From contig NZ_CP071448.1 in assembly GCF_017352115.1 (NCBI RefSeq), forward strand, positions 3,371,001-3,435,000: DNA of 64,000 nucleotides. Reading direction: 5' to 3'. This document shows, one piece after another, positions 33,758 through 42,296 of this stretch. A program made the translations under genes and the position numbers. Positions within the stretch are counted from its first letter, which is position 1. Each line of letters begins with the position of its first letter. The notes below the pieces were generated by a model. The model had not been told where the DNA came from and did not search any database. It saw only the letters and a list, made by a program, of their open reading frames with translations. Source of the DNA: Flavobacterium endoglycinae (lineage in GTDB: Bacteria; Bacteroidota; Bacteroidia; Flavobacteriales; Flavobacteriaceae).

Positions 33758-34090
33758 TTATTGATTTTGATTGGTGATTAGTTTTACGGCATCTGATAAT
33801 TCTGTCCAGGTTCCGCTAAGTTCGTTTAAAAATGTTTGTCCTATTTCGGTTAATCCATAATATTTTCGAGGTGGTCCAGATGTTGATTCTTCCCAGCGAT
33901 AATTAAGTAAACCGTCGTTTTTCAATCTAGTTAAAAGCGGGTAAACAGTTCCCTCAACAACTAGTAATTTCGCATTTTTTAAAGTGTCTAATATTTCAGA
34001 TGTGTATGCGTCTTTTTCTTTTAAAACAGATAAGATGCAAAACTCAAGAACACCTTTGCGCATCTGTGCTTTTGTGTTTTCAATGTTCAT
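33758..34090 (-). CDS. PadR-family transcriptional regulator
   Basis: This 110-aa winged-helix repressor matches PadR subfamily 2 (short form without the C-terminal helical domain). Its body reads 'MRKGVLEFCILSVLKEKDAY', 'TSEILDTLKNAKLLVVEGTV', 'YPLLTRLKNDGLLNYRWEES' and 'GPPRKYYGLTEIGQTFLNEL'. The start overlaps no other gene. It is the first gene of the padR-pspC-DUF2807-DUF2807 operon and so probably autoregulates it. PadR proteins respond to small molecules or membrane-active agents. Confidence 0.92.
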   Translation of the reverse strand: MNIENTKAQMRKGVLEFCILSVLKEKDAYTSEILDTLKNAKLLVVEGTVYPLLTRLKNDGLLNYRWEESTSGPPRKYYGLTEIGQTFLNELSGTWTELSDAVKLITNQNQ

Positions 34091-34224
34091 AATTTCATTT
34101 CGTTTTTTTTTGATTGAACAATTCGTTTTTTGATTGATGATGATTTGATTGATGATTGATTGTTGTCGAATTTATTCTGTTAGAATTAGTTCGTATAACA
34201 TATAACTTTTAACCTTTTTGCTGA

Positions 34225-34704
34225 CTACTTTATAAAAGGAATCGTAAGCGGATATTTGTATAATTCTCCGTTTGAAGCTTTTATAGAAGCATAGATTACT
34301 AAAAAGAACTCAACAAATTTTAGAAGTCCGAAAAGTATAACAGCAGTTATTCCAACGCTTAAAAGTCCAATGTTACCTTCAAAATTGAAATTTGTAATTT
34401 CAAAATCGTGATCGTTAAAAACAGCTTCGATTGGCAGGTTTTGCAAAAACACAGTAAAGAAAACCGGAACCGCGATTAATGCCAAAATTAAAGTGTAAAG
34501 CAATAAGCTTAACTGAAAATTTAAAGCCTGTTTTCCGTGGTGGTTTACAAATTCTGATTTGTCTTTGTAGCTCGACCAGATGATGATTGGAAAAATATAA
34601 TTTCCAAACGGAATTACATATTGGCTTAATGTACTTAAATGTGTGAATGCCGAAGTATTCTTTTCTGATGTCTTTTCCATGATGAGTGGTGTTGTTGTTT
34701 CCAT
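34225..34704 (-). CDS. DUF4870 domain-containing membrane protein
   Basis: This 159-aa polytopic protein has three hydrophobic segments at about 27-45, 60-85 and 115-140. It has 'AFTHLSTLSQYVIPFGNYIF' and 'FVNHHGKQALNFQLSLLLYT', both typical of DUF4870 (Tic20-like) proteins. An alternative start at residue 9 (34680) is possible. A -7-like CAAATATA (TATATTTG on minus) lies at 34733-34740. It is a separate unit upstream of padR. Function is not established. Confidence 0.82.
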   Translation of the reverse strand: METTTPLIMEKTSEKNTSAFTHLSTLSQYVIPFGNYIFPIIIWSSYKDKSEFVNHHGKQALNFQLSLLLYTLILALIAVPVFFTVFLQNLPIEAVFNDHDFEITNFNFEGNIGLLSVGITAVILFGLLKFVEFFLVIYASIKASNGELYKYPLTIPFIK

Positions 34705-34732
34705 GATTAAAAGTATATAGTATTTTCTTATG

Positions 34733-34740
34733 CAAATATA
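34733..34740 (-). promoter_or_regulatory. -7 element upstream of the DUF4870 gene
   Basis: TATATTTG on the minus strand matches TAnnTTTG and lies 29 bp before the start codon. Confidence 0.5.
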
Positions 34741-34934
34741 TGTTCAAAAAACAGTATCTTGTTTTACATAGTACCAAATATTAACAAAAATTTAACAAAA
34801 TTAGAATTTGAAAAGCAACTGTAAATATTTGAAAATCATTGCTAAGTACTGTGTTTACTGATGGTTTTATAAAGTAGCATCAATTTATTGTGCGTGCATA
34901 GTTTTTTTGTATTTTTACATAAAAAATATATCAA

Positions 34935-35387
34935 ATGGCAATTTCTGTATCGAAACTCAACAAATTTGTATTGTTCAAATTACCATCGGCGTACTTTTGT
35001 GGTGTACGTGTAAAAGCAATTGATAAAGACAGATGCGTCGTAAGTGTCAAACATAGATGGATTAATCAAAATCCTTTTAATTCTATGTATTTTGCTGTTC
35101 AGGCTATGGCTGCCGAATTAACAACTGGTGCTTTGGTTATTTCTCAAATTCAAAAAAGCGGTAAAAAGATATCGATGCTGGTGGCCAACAACAAAGGAAA
35201 CTTCACGAAAAAAGCAACTGGCAGAATTACATTTGTCTGCAATGACGGACATTTAATTGCCGATGCTATCAAAAAAACAATTGAAACAGGAGAAGGACAA
35301 ACCTTTTGGATGAAGTCTATCGGAACAAACGAAGAAGGTGTTCAGGTTTCTGAAATGGATTTTGAATGGAGTATTCGTGTGAAATAA
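34935..35387 (+). CDS. DUF4442 hotdog-fold protein (thioesterase-like)
   Basis: This 150-aa protein has the hotdog fold of the DUF4442/YiiD-C group, related to acyl-CoA thioesterases. Stretches are 'FKLPSAYFCGVRVKAIDKDR', 'VSVKHRWINQNPFNSMYFAV' and 'QAMAAELTTGALVISQIQKS'. The central helix of the fold is 'NSMYFAVQAMAAELTTGALV'. No obvious catalytic Asp/Glu in the usual thioesterase place is certain. It lies alone on the plus strand with a strong terminator after it. Substrate is unknown. Confidence 0.8.
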   Translation: MAISVSKLNKFVLFKLPSAYFCGVRVKAIDKDRCVVSVKHRWINQNPFNSMYFAVQAMAAELTTGALVISQIQKSGKKISMLVANNKGNFTKKATGRITFVCNDGHLIADAIKKTIETGEGQTFWMKSIGTNEEGVQVSEMDFEWSIRVK

Positions 35388-35409
35388 ATTAAAATTTTAA
35401 AATACGTTG

Positions 35410-35440
35410 AAAGCCTGCTGTAAAAGCAGGCTTTTTTTAT
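35410..35440 (+). terminator. Terminator after the DUF4442 gene
   Basis: The stem AAGCCTGCT/AGCAGGCTT with a 5-base loop is followed by seven T residues. Confidence 0.85.
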
Positions 35441-35621
35441 GTCTTAATGCTATTTTTTGTTTTAACTAACTGTATTTCAGTTTCTTTTGTTTTGTTGTTT
35501 TGCTGGTTGTTACGTTTTCTTTCGTACATTTATTTCAAAATTATTAAGTGAAGATTGTAATCATTCCGTTTTTCATTTCGTCTTCATGTGCCGATATTAC
35601 TTTTATATTCAAAATAGAATC

Positions 35622-35629
35622 TATATTTG
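35622..35629 (+). promoter_or_regulatory. -7 element upstream of the GH18-CE4-GT2 gene
   Basis: TATATTTG matches TAnnTTTG, with a 62-bp distance to the ATG. The rest of the 304-bp space from the DUF4442 stop shows no other feature than the terminator. Confidence 0.45.
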
Positions 35630-35691
35630 TAGGAAAAATACTCTTTTGTGTTTTTTGTGTCAAATAATTATTTCATTCAAAAAAAGAATAT

Positions 35692-38600
35692 ATGGAGGGA
35701 AAAAAACAAATATTTCAAACAGAGACTAAAAAACGTTGGAAAACATTTCAATGGTCCAGCCGACTTATTTTGTTTCTTCTTATTTTAATGGTTCCTATTT
35801 TTTATCTCACTTTAAAAAGAGGTTTAAAACCAGAACTACCGCTTTTAGCAAATAAATCAACCACAGGGAAAACCTTGGAAAATCCTATTGTGCCAAAAAA
35901 ATTAAGCGTAAAAGAACTAAAAAAGTTTAAAGGTTTTGATTACTTTTTAAGATCAAAATCTAAAATAGAAAAGCTTGAAAAGCAGCACGAAATTCCTAAA
36001 ACAGCAACTCAAATTCGAGCTGCTTTTTATGTTGATTGGGATCCTCAAAGTTTATTTTCGCTTAAAAAAAATATCAATAAACTCAATATGGTAGTTCCAG
36101 AATGGTTTTTTATTGATCCAAAAACTGATTTGCTGAAAACCGAAATTGATACCGCAGCGCTCAAGGTGATGAAAAAAGCGAAGGTAAAAATAGTTCCACT
36201 AATTAATAATATCAATGAATCACTGGGCGAAGGAGATTTTGATGGCGATTTAATTCATCGAATTCTACATGATAAGTCCAAAAAAGAAAGACTCATTAAT
36301 GATATTGTAAAGGCTTTGGATCAATACAAATTACAGGGAATCAATATAGATTTTGAAGAATTTAAAGAAAACAGCGACCAGCCTATAATAGATTTTCAGA
36401 AAGAATTATATCAAAAACTGCATCCTCTGGGCTATTTGGTCTCTCAGGATATAATGGCCGGCGATGACGATTTTAATATCAAAGAATTGTCAAATTATAA
36501 TGATTATATGTTTTTAATGGCTTACGATGAGCATTATGCAAGCAGTATTCCAGGTGAAGTGAGCAGCCAAAAATGGATTGAAAGGATTGTAGATAAAACG
36601 GCAAAGGAAATCCCATCAGACAAAATTATTCTTTGTTTTGCTGGTTATGGTTATGATTGGCAGGAAAAAGAGGAAGGTGAAACTATTACTTATGATCAAG
36701 CAATTGCGATAGCTAAACAGCATAATGCTTTTATAAAATTTGACAACAACAGTTATAATAATTCATTTCATTATACTGACGGCAATGGTAAAAAACATGA
36801 AGTGGATTTTGAAGATGCGGCAACTAATTTTAATACTATTCGATTTAGTGATGAATACGGTTTGGCAGGAACTGCTTTGTGGAGATTAGGAAGTGAAGAT
36901 CAAAGACTTTGGAGTTATTATCAAAGGAGTTTAACCAATGAAAGTCTTAAGAAAAAACCTTTCGATTTTAAAGTAATGAAACGAGTTAATACTCGAATTG
37001 AAAGTCCGGCTTATATTGGCGATGGTGAAATATTGAATGTAATTGCCGACCCTGCGCCTGGAAAGATAGAATTGGAAATTGACAGAGATGAAACGATTAT
37101 CACGGAACAAAAATATGTTGAATTACCCACCAAATACGTGATCAGTAAATTTGGAAATGTTAACAAACAAGTCATTTTAACTTTTGATGACGGACCAGAT
37201 CCGTTGTACACGCCTCAGATTTTAGACATCTTAAAAAGGGAAAAAGTTCCAGCGGTATTTTTTGTTATTGGGATACAAGGAGAAAGCAATATTCCTTTGC
37301 TTCAAAGAATATATAATGAAGGCCACGAAATAGGAAATCATACTTTTACACATCCTAATATTGCTTTGGTAAGTCCAGAAAGAGCATCGGCTGAAATGGA
37401 AACCACACGATTGTTAATCGAAGCCGTTACAGGAAAGAGTACCGTTCTTTTTAGAGCACCTTATAATGCAGATTCAGAACCCACAACAGAAGCAGAACTG
37501 AAACCAATTGCTTTAAGTAAAGCGCAAAACTATTATACAGTTGGAGAAAGTATCGATCCAAATGACTGGGAAAAAGGTGTCAGTGCCGATTCGATTTACA
37601 TCAGGACCATACAACAATATGAAGCCAATCCAGATAAAGGAATTATTCTGCTTCACGATGCGGGCGGAAATAGACAAGCAACTGTAGAAGCTCTGCCTCG
37701 AATTATTAAATATTTTAAAGACAAGAATATTCAGTTTACAACTGTTTCGCATTTACTGGGTAAACCAAAACAAGACATTATGCCTGAAGCAAAAGGACAG
37801 TTTGTTTCATTAGATAACTTAATTTTCGATTTCGGATATTGGTTTGGAAATTTTATTGCAGCAACATTTTGGGTGGCCATTTTTCTAGGTTTTCTGAGAA
37901 TTACTTTAATGGCAGTAATGGCATTTGTAAAAAAATGGAAAGATCATAAACACCCGCCGGTTTATAAATCATCATTAAATGATTTCCCAAAAGTAAGCAT
38001 CATTGTTCCAGCTTATAATGAAGAAATTAATGCCGTAAAAACGATTGAAAATTTACTATGTCAAGATTATTCTGATTATGATATTGTTTTTGTGGATGAT
38101 GGATCGAAAGACAAAACATTTGAAATGATTAGAAATGCTTTTGAAAATAATCCAAAAGTAAAAGTCCACACAAAACCAAATGGAGGAAAAGCTTCGGCAT
38201 TAAATTATGGAATTGAATTGACCGAAAGCGAATATGTAATTTGCATTGATGCTGATACGCAATTAAAAACCGATGCTGTTTCGCAATTAATGAAAGGATT
38301 TAGGATTCAGTTGAAAAATAATGAAGAAGTTGGTGCTGTTGCTGGAAATGTAAAAGTTGGAAACGAAAATACAATGCTTACCAAATGGCAGAGTATTGAA
38401 TATACCACCGCACAAAATTTTGACAGAAGAGCTTTTGATTTAATCAACGGAATAACTGTCGTTCCAGGTGCAATTGGTGCATTTAAGAAAACAGCCATAC
38501 AAAAAGCGGGAGGTTTTACAACAGATACTCTTGCAGAAGATTGCGATTTAACAATTCGTATTTTACGAAACGACTACCATATTATAAATTGTATTGAAGC

Positions 38601-39087
38601 AGTAGCGATAACAGAAGCTCCTGAGAGTTTAAAAGAATTTATGAAACAGCGTTTTCGCTGGAGTTATGGTGTTATGCAGGCTTTCTGGAAAAATAGAGAT
38701 GCTTGTTTTAATCCGAGGTATAAAGGTTTGGGAATGGTGGCTCTGCCTAATATTTTGATTTTTCAGATTGTACTGCCCATTTTTGCACCTTTAGCGGATT
38801 TGGTTCTTATTTTAAGTCTCATCTGGAATCAAAATGATCCCGACAGCCTTCATAAAATTCTAATTTATTATATTGCTTTCATGCTGGTTGATATGCTGGT
38901 GAGTGTAATTGCTTTTCTTTTTGAAAAGGAAAAACTAACCAAATTAATATGGCTGATTCCGCAGCGATTTGTGTACCGACAATTAATGTATGTTATTTTA
39001 TTTAGAGCATTAAGAAGAGCCATTAAAGGCGAAAGTCAAGGCTGGGGCGTACTCAAACGTACAGGAAATGTGGCAACCGTTAAGTGA
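35692..39087 (+). CDS. Trimodular GH18 - polysaccharide deacetylase (CE4) - GT2 membrane protein
   Basis: This 1131-aa protein fuses three activities. After one membrane helix (about 23-41), a GH18 domain covers about 100-430. Its catalytic motif is 'LQGINIDFEEF' (about 213-223), which keeps the Asp and Glu but has Gln/Asn at two upstream Asp positions. A CE4 deacetylase domain covers about 485-690, with 'LTFDDGPDP' (about 496), metal 'HEIGNHTFTHPN', 'FRAPYN', and 'LLHDAGG'. A membrane helix at about 718-745 precedes a GT2 domain with 'VSIIVPAYNEE' (about 767), 'DADTQ' (about 852), 'AEDCD' (about 948) and 'QRFRWSYGV' (about 985), then C-terminal helices. It parallels PgaB plus PgaC in a single chain. 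Confidence 0.92.
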   Translation: MEGKKQIFQTETKKRWKTFQWSSRLILFLLILMVPIFYLTLKRGLKPELPLLANKSTTGKTLENPIVPKKLSVKELKKFKGFDYFLRSKSKIEKLEKQHEIPKTATQIRAAFYVDWDPQSLFSLKKNINKLNMVVPEWFFIDPKTDLLKTEIDTAALKVMKKAKVKIVPLINNINESLGEGDFDGDLIHRILHDKSKKERLINDIVKALDQYKLQGINIDFEEFKENSDQPIIDFQKELYQKLHPLGYLVSQDIMAGDDDFNIKELSNYNDYMFLMAYDEHYASSIPGEVSSQKWIERIVDKTAKEIPSDKIILCFAGYGYDWQEKEEGETITYDQAIAIAKQHNAFIKFDNNSYNNSFHYTDGNGKKHEVDFEDAATNFNTIRFSDEYGLAGTALWRLGSEDQRLWSYYQRSLTNESLKKKPFDFKVMKRVNTRIESPAYIGDGEILNVIADPAPGKIELEIDRDETIITEQKYVELPTKYVISKFGNVNKQVILTFDDGPDPLYTPQILDILKREKVPAVFFVIGIQGESNIPLLQRIYNEGHEIGNHTFTHPNIALVSPERASAEMETTRLLIEAVTGKSTVLFRAPYNADSEPTTEAELKPIALSKAQNYYTVGESIDPNDWEKGVSADSIYIRTIQQYEANPDKGIILLHDAGGNRQATVEALPRIIKYFKDKNIQFTTVSHLLGKPKQDIMPEAKGQFVSLDNLIFDFGYWFGNFIAATFWVAIFLGFLRITLMAVMAFVKKWKDHKHPPVYKSSLNDFPKVSIIVPAYNEEINAVKTIENLLCQDYSDYDIVFVDDGSKDKTFEMIRNAFENNPKVKVHTKPNGGKASALNYGIELTESEYVICIDADTQLKTDAVSQLMKGFRIQLKNNEEVGAVAGNVKVGNENTMLTKWQSIEYTTAQNFDRRAFDLINGITVVPGAIGAFKKTAIQKAGGFTTDTLAEDCDLTIRILRNDYHIINCIEAVAITEAPESLKEFMKQRFRWSYGVMQAFWKNRDACFNPRYKGLGMVALPNILIFQIVLPIFAPLADLVLILSLIWNQNDPDSLHKILIYYIAFMLVDMLVSVIAFLFEKEKLTKLIWLIPQRFVYRQLMYVILFRALRRAIKGESQGWGVLKRTGNVATVK

Positions 39088-39178
39088 TCTTTTCGTGACA
39101 AATTCAAAATATTTTATGAATAAGAACTTTTACAAAGTTTCAAACTCTGTAAATGTTAAGTACGAATTTTTCACCACA

Positions 39179-39217
39179 AATAAAAAAGACCTCGTTTATG
39201 CGAGGTCTTTTTGTTGA
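39179..39217. terminator. Bidirectional terminator
   Basis: The stem AAAAAGACCTCG/CGAGGTCTTTTT with a six-base loop is flanked by A and T runs. It lies between the convergent GH18-CE4-GT2 gene and the small Cys-rich gene. Confidence 0.85.
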
Positions 39218-39230
39218 AATCGGGTTTCGA

Positions 39231-39386
39231 TTATTTTTTTGTGCAGCAAGATTTTTTATCTTTTTTGTCTGTTTTCTTACAGCAAGATTCTTTTTTTGCT
39301 TTTTCTTTTTTAACAGGCTGTGCATCTTGTGCCTGTAAACCAATTGTAAATAGAGCAACTGCGGCGAAGGTGAGTACTTTTGTCAT
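39231..39386 (-). CDS. Small exported Cys-Cys/Lys-rich protein (51 aa), probable metal binder
   Basis: This short gene begins at ATG 39384-39386 (minus) and ends at TAA 39231-39233. The protein starts MTKVLTFAAVALFTIGLQAQ, a classic signal peptide. The mature part is about 31 residues with two Cys-Cys pairs in Lys-rich context: 'KKESCCKK' and 'KKSCCTKK'. It lies at the downstream end of the copper region. The other Cys-rich protein at the upstream end (46500-46880) carries the same 'CCTKSCCK' style. I infer periplasmic metal (copper) binding. No family is known to me. Confidence 0.72.
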   Translation of the reverse strand: MTKVLTFAAVALFTIGLQAQDAQPVKKEKAKKESCCKKTDKKDKKSCCTKK

Positions 39387-39461
39387 TTTTTCTGTTTTTG
39401 AATGTTAATAAATATTTTTGATGAATTAAATAATACGATTTGAATGAATGTTATAATACAG

Positions 39462-39779
39462 CTATTGTGCTTTTTCATAACGTCTTTTAAGGAAATATTG
39501 AACTATAATGATTGTAATTAAGGCTCCAATACATAACAAATCCATAAAAACAACTCCTACAATTGGCATTCCGCAGTGCACTCGACCATTTGCTGCTTCG
39601 TTTAATTTTTGAGAAACAATTTCAATTGCTAGATACGAAAAACCGAGCTGCAAAATAAAGCTGATTAAACTAACGGTTAAAAAATGGAATCGTATCGTTT
39701 TTCGAATCGCCATTCGGCCCAATACCAACTGAAAAATTAAAGGCAGAATAAGCAATAAAAATGGATTGATGTTGTACAT
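39462..39779 (-). CDS. Small hydrophobic membrane protein in the copper region
   Basis: I do not recognise this 105-aa protein. It has three hydrophobic segments at about 5-20 (PFLLLILPLIFQLVLG), 32-52 and 72-95 (IVGVVFMDLLCIGALITIII). A short loop contains His-Cys ('ANGRVHCGMPIV'), and a basic C-terminus reads FLKRRYEKAQ. It is 80 bp after the multicopper oxidase gene on the same strand and probably in its operon. A role in copper handling is only suggested by position. Confidence 0.6.
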   Translation of the reverse strand: MYNINPFLLLILPLIFQLVLGRMAIRKTIRFHFLTVSLISFILQLGFSYLAIEIVSQKLNEAANGRVHCGMPIVGVVFMDLLCIGALITIIIVQYFLKRRYEKAQ

Positions 39780-39859
39780 AACTTAATTTAAAAATAGGTA
39801 CTTATAGTTTTGTTTTCCTTTTCAAAATTGATGCCATTAAAATTTTAATGATTTAAAAA

Positions 39860-42100
39860 TTAATAATTTAAGTTTAACCCAAATCCAATTCCCATATCAC
39901 TATCATAGTGTGTAGTGATTCCGAAGTTTCTGGCAACAATATATTTTAATCCTGCCATATATTCTTTGTCTGTATTCCACATCAAGTTCATTCTCAATCG
40001 TCTGGAAAGCGGAATGTCTTTTCGCTCAAATTGCAAACGGACATTTCCATCAGTGTAAACCTCAGCCTGAGCTTTTATGAGCATTGGCAAAGTATACTCA
40101 AGACCAGCGCTAAAAACAGAACGATTGTCTTTGGTGTTTTTTTGTCCGAAAAGATTTTGTTCCTGTTCGTCCATTCCCATTTTTCGGTATCTCCAGTCAA
40201 AACCAATAAAAGGCATCAGCCATTGCATTTTACCAATATAGCGGCCAATATGCGTTTCAGTTTCGTAACCATGTTTGTCGTTGTAACCTAATCGCCATTC
40301 GGTTCCAATACTCCATCTGGTGTTGCTGTACATGGCTTCACCGTCATTTCCGTTAGAAGCAAAATCATTTTCGCCCATAAAATGAAACATACGATCATCC
40401 ATTTTCAACATTTTATAAGCCATTTCAGGATGGTGAATCAACGGATTAGGAGCTGAATTTTCATAACTAAAAATACGTCCCATTCCAGCCATCATGTGGT
40501 ATAAAATATGACAGTGGAAAAACCAGTCGCCATCGGCATTGGCTTCAAACTCGATAGTATCTGTTTCCATTGGCATAATATCGATGACATTTTTCATGGG
40601 CGCATAATCGCCTTGATCGTTCAAAAGTCTGAAATCGTGTCCGTGTAAATGCATGGGGTGACGCATCATAGAACCATTGTACAAGGTAATACGAACAATT
40701 TCTCCTTTTTTAATTAAGATTTTATCAGTTTCAGAAACCACTTTGTTGTCTAAACTCCAAACATACCGATTCATATTTCCAGAAAGTTCAAAACGTAATT
40801 CTTTTACAGGCGCATCTTTTGGAAGATTGGTTTTATCTGGCGATTTCAGCATTCCATAATTTAAAGTAACAATTTCTGGAGTTTCAGTAGTGTCGCTTTC
40901 CATTTTCATATCGCCCATATTATGATTAGAATGATCCATTGCTGGTTTTGCATTTTCATCTTCACCAGAAATTTCAGGATACATTACAGCATTCATATCC
41001 ATTTTATTCCAAGACATATTCATGCCCATATCGTTCATTTCACCATTCATTTTCATCATATCGTTCATCATTTTCATTCCTTCAAAATATTTTAATTTCG
41101 AAAGATGATGAACGGGCTGTTTCTCGCCATTGCCCAAAAATAAAGATGCAGATCCTGTTCTATCTTCGGCTGTAGCCAAAAATGCAAAGGATTTTTTATC
41201 GTCAGGAATTGTAACCACAACATCATAAGTTTCCGAAACGGCAATAATCAAACGATCCACTTCTATAGGTTCAACGTCGTTTCCGTCGCTGGCTACAACC
41301 GTAATTTTTCCGCCGCCGTACGTCAGCCAGAAATAACTCGAAGCACCTCCGTTGGCAATTCGCAAACGGACTTTTGATCCCGGCTTAAATTCAGAAAGCT
41401 GTTGTTCGTTTTTTCCGTTAATGAGGAATTTTTCATAATAAACATCACTTACGTCCATGGCATTCATTCGTTTCCATTCGTTGGTTACTTTGGTCGAAAA
41501 ATGTCCTTGTTTGATGGCTTCGGCATAACTTTGCGTTGTTCCTTTTTTAATAGCAAACCAATCATTGGCATTGTGCAGCATTCGCTGAATATTTTCTGGT
41601 TTCAAATCAGACCATTCGCTCAGAATAACTGGAATTGTTGGCAGATCGTCAATTCCTTTTCGAATAGTCGGATCGTCTTTCTTTTTATTGATGATAAAAA
41701 GTCCATACAAACCAATTTGTTCCTGCAAACCAGAATGGCTGTGATACCAATACGTTCCATTTTGAATAATGGGGAAAGTATATTTATGTGTAGTTCCTGG
41801 TTGAATAGGCATTTGCGTTAAGTAAGGAACGCCATCTTCTTTATTAGGAAGGAACAATCCGTGCCAATGCATGGCTGTATCTTCATTTTTTAATTCGTTG
41901 TGGACATAAATTTCGGCAATATCTCCTTCGGTAAAAGTTAAAGTCGGCATCGGAATTTGTCCGTTAACCGCAATCGCACGTTTTTCTTTACCTGAAAAAT
42001 TGACAATCGTATCGCGAACATATAAATCGTACCGAACAACTTTTTGAGCCTTTAGTTGAAAAGCGATTAAAAATAAAAGAAGAATATATTTGATTTTCAT
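39860..42100 (-). CDS. Multicopper oxidase (CopA-type) fused to a CopB-like C-terminal domain
   Basis: This 746-aa exported protein oxidises Cu(I) or other substrates in the periplasm. The signal peptide is MKIKYILLLFLIAFQLKAQ. Three cupredoxin domains carry the copper ligands: 'MHWHGLF' (His78, His80), 'WYHSHSGLQEQ' (His120, His122), 'HPMHLHGHDF' (about 480) and 'FFHCHILYHMMAGM' (about 528). A Met-rich insert at about 340-375 ('MNGEMNDMGMNMSWNKMDMN') can bind Cu(I). After about residue 585 comes a region of aromatic beta strands ('GTEWRLGYNDKHGYETETHI'), like the CopB outer-membrane barrel. The CopA and CopB parts are thus one chain. Confidence 0.9.
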   Translation of the reverse strand: MKIKYILLLFLIAFQLKAQKVVRYDLYVRDTIVNFSGKEKRAIAVNGQIPMPTLTFTEGDIAEIYVHNELKNEDTAMHWHGLFLPNKEDGVPYLTQMPIQPGTTHKYTFPIIQNGTYWYHSHSGLQEQIGLYGLFIINKKKDDPTIRKGIDDLPTIPVILSEWSDLKPENIQRMLHNANDWFAIKKGTTQSYAEAIKQGHFSTKVTNEWKRMNAMDVSDVYYEKFLINGKNEQQLSEFKPGSKVRLRIANGGASSYFWLTYGGGKITVVASDGNDVEPIEVDRLIIAVSETYDVVVTIPDDKKSFAFLATAEDRTGSASLFLGNGEKQPVHHLSKLKYFEGMKMMNDMMKMNGEMNDMGMNMSWNKMDMNAVMYPEISGEDENAKPAMDHSNHNMGDMKMESDTTETPEIVTLNYGMLKSPDKTNLPKDAPVKELRFELSGNMNRYVWSLDNKVVSETDKILIKKGEIVRITLYNGSMMRHPMHLHGHDFRLLNDQGDYAPMKNVIDIMPMETDTIEFEANADGDWFFHCHILYHMMAGMGRIFSYENSAPNPLIHHPEMAYKMLKMDDRMFHFMGENDFASNGNDGEAMYSNTRWSIGTEWRLGYNDKHGYETETHIGRYIGKMQWLMPFIGFDWRYRKMGMDEQEQNLFGQKNTKDNRSVFSAGLEYTLPMLIKAQAEVYTDGNVRLQFERKDIPLSRRLRMNLMWNTDKEYMAGLKYIVARNFGITTHYDSDMGIGFGLNLNY

Positions 42101-42151
42101 GATGAATTATAATTTTAAATTGTTGGGTTAAATGGAACACAATTTAATTTT

Positions 42152-42278
42152 AACCCATAGAAACATAGATTTTTTATGTCAAAAAAGAGCGGAAAAGAAA
42201 CAAGTTTCCACACATAGCTATGTATTAATGCAAGTGAAACGCCTGTACTCACAATACAAAACTATGTTTCTATGTGTT
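42152..42278. repeat. Extragenic inverted repeat (AACCCATAGAAACATAG)
   Basis: AACCCATAGAAACATAG (42152-42168) pairs with CTATGTTTCTATGTGTT (42262-42278) with one mismatch. An inner 12-bp palindrome ACATAGCTATGT lies at 42212-42223. It fills the spacer between the P-type ATPase and the oxidase. Confidence 0.7.
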
Positions 42279-42296
42279 GAAGTAATTTCGCCCAAC

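Noticed and set aside
39140..39408. Other open frames on both strands over the small Cys-rich gene
   Set aside because: They overlap the terminator and are low-complexity shadows. Only the frame from 39386 to 39231 has a signal peptide and sensible composition.
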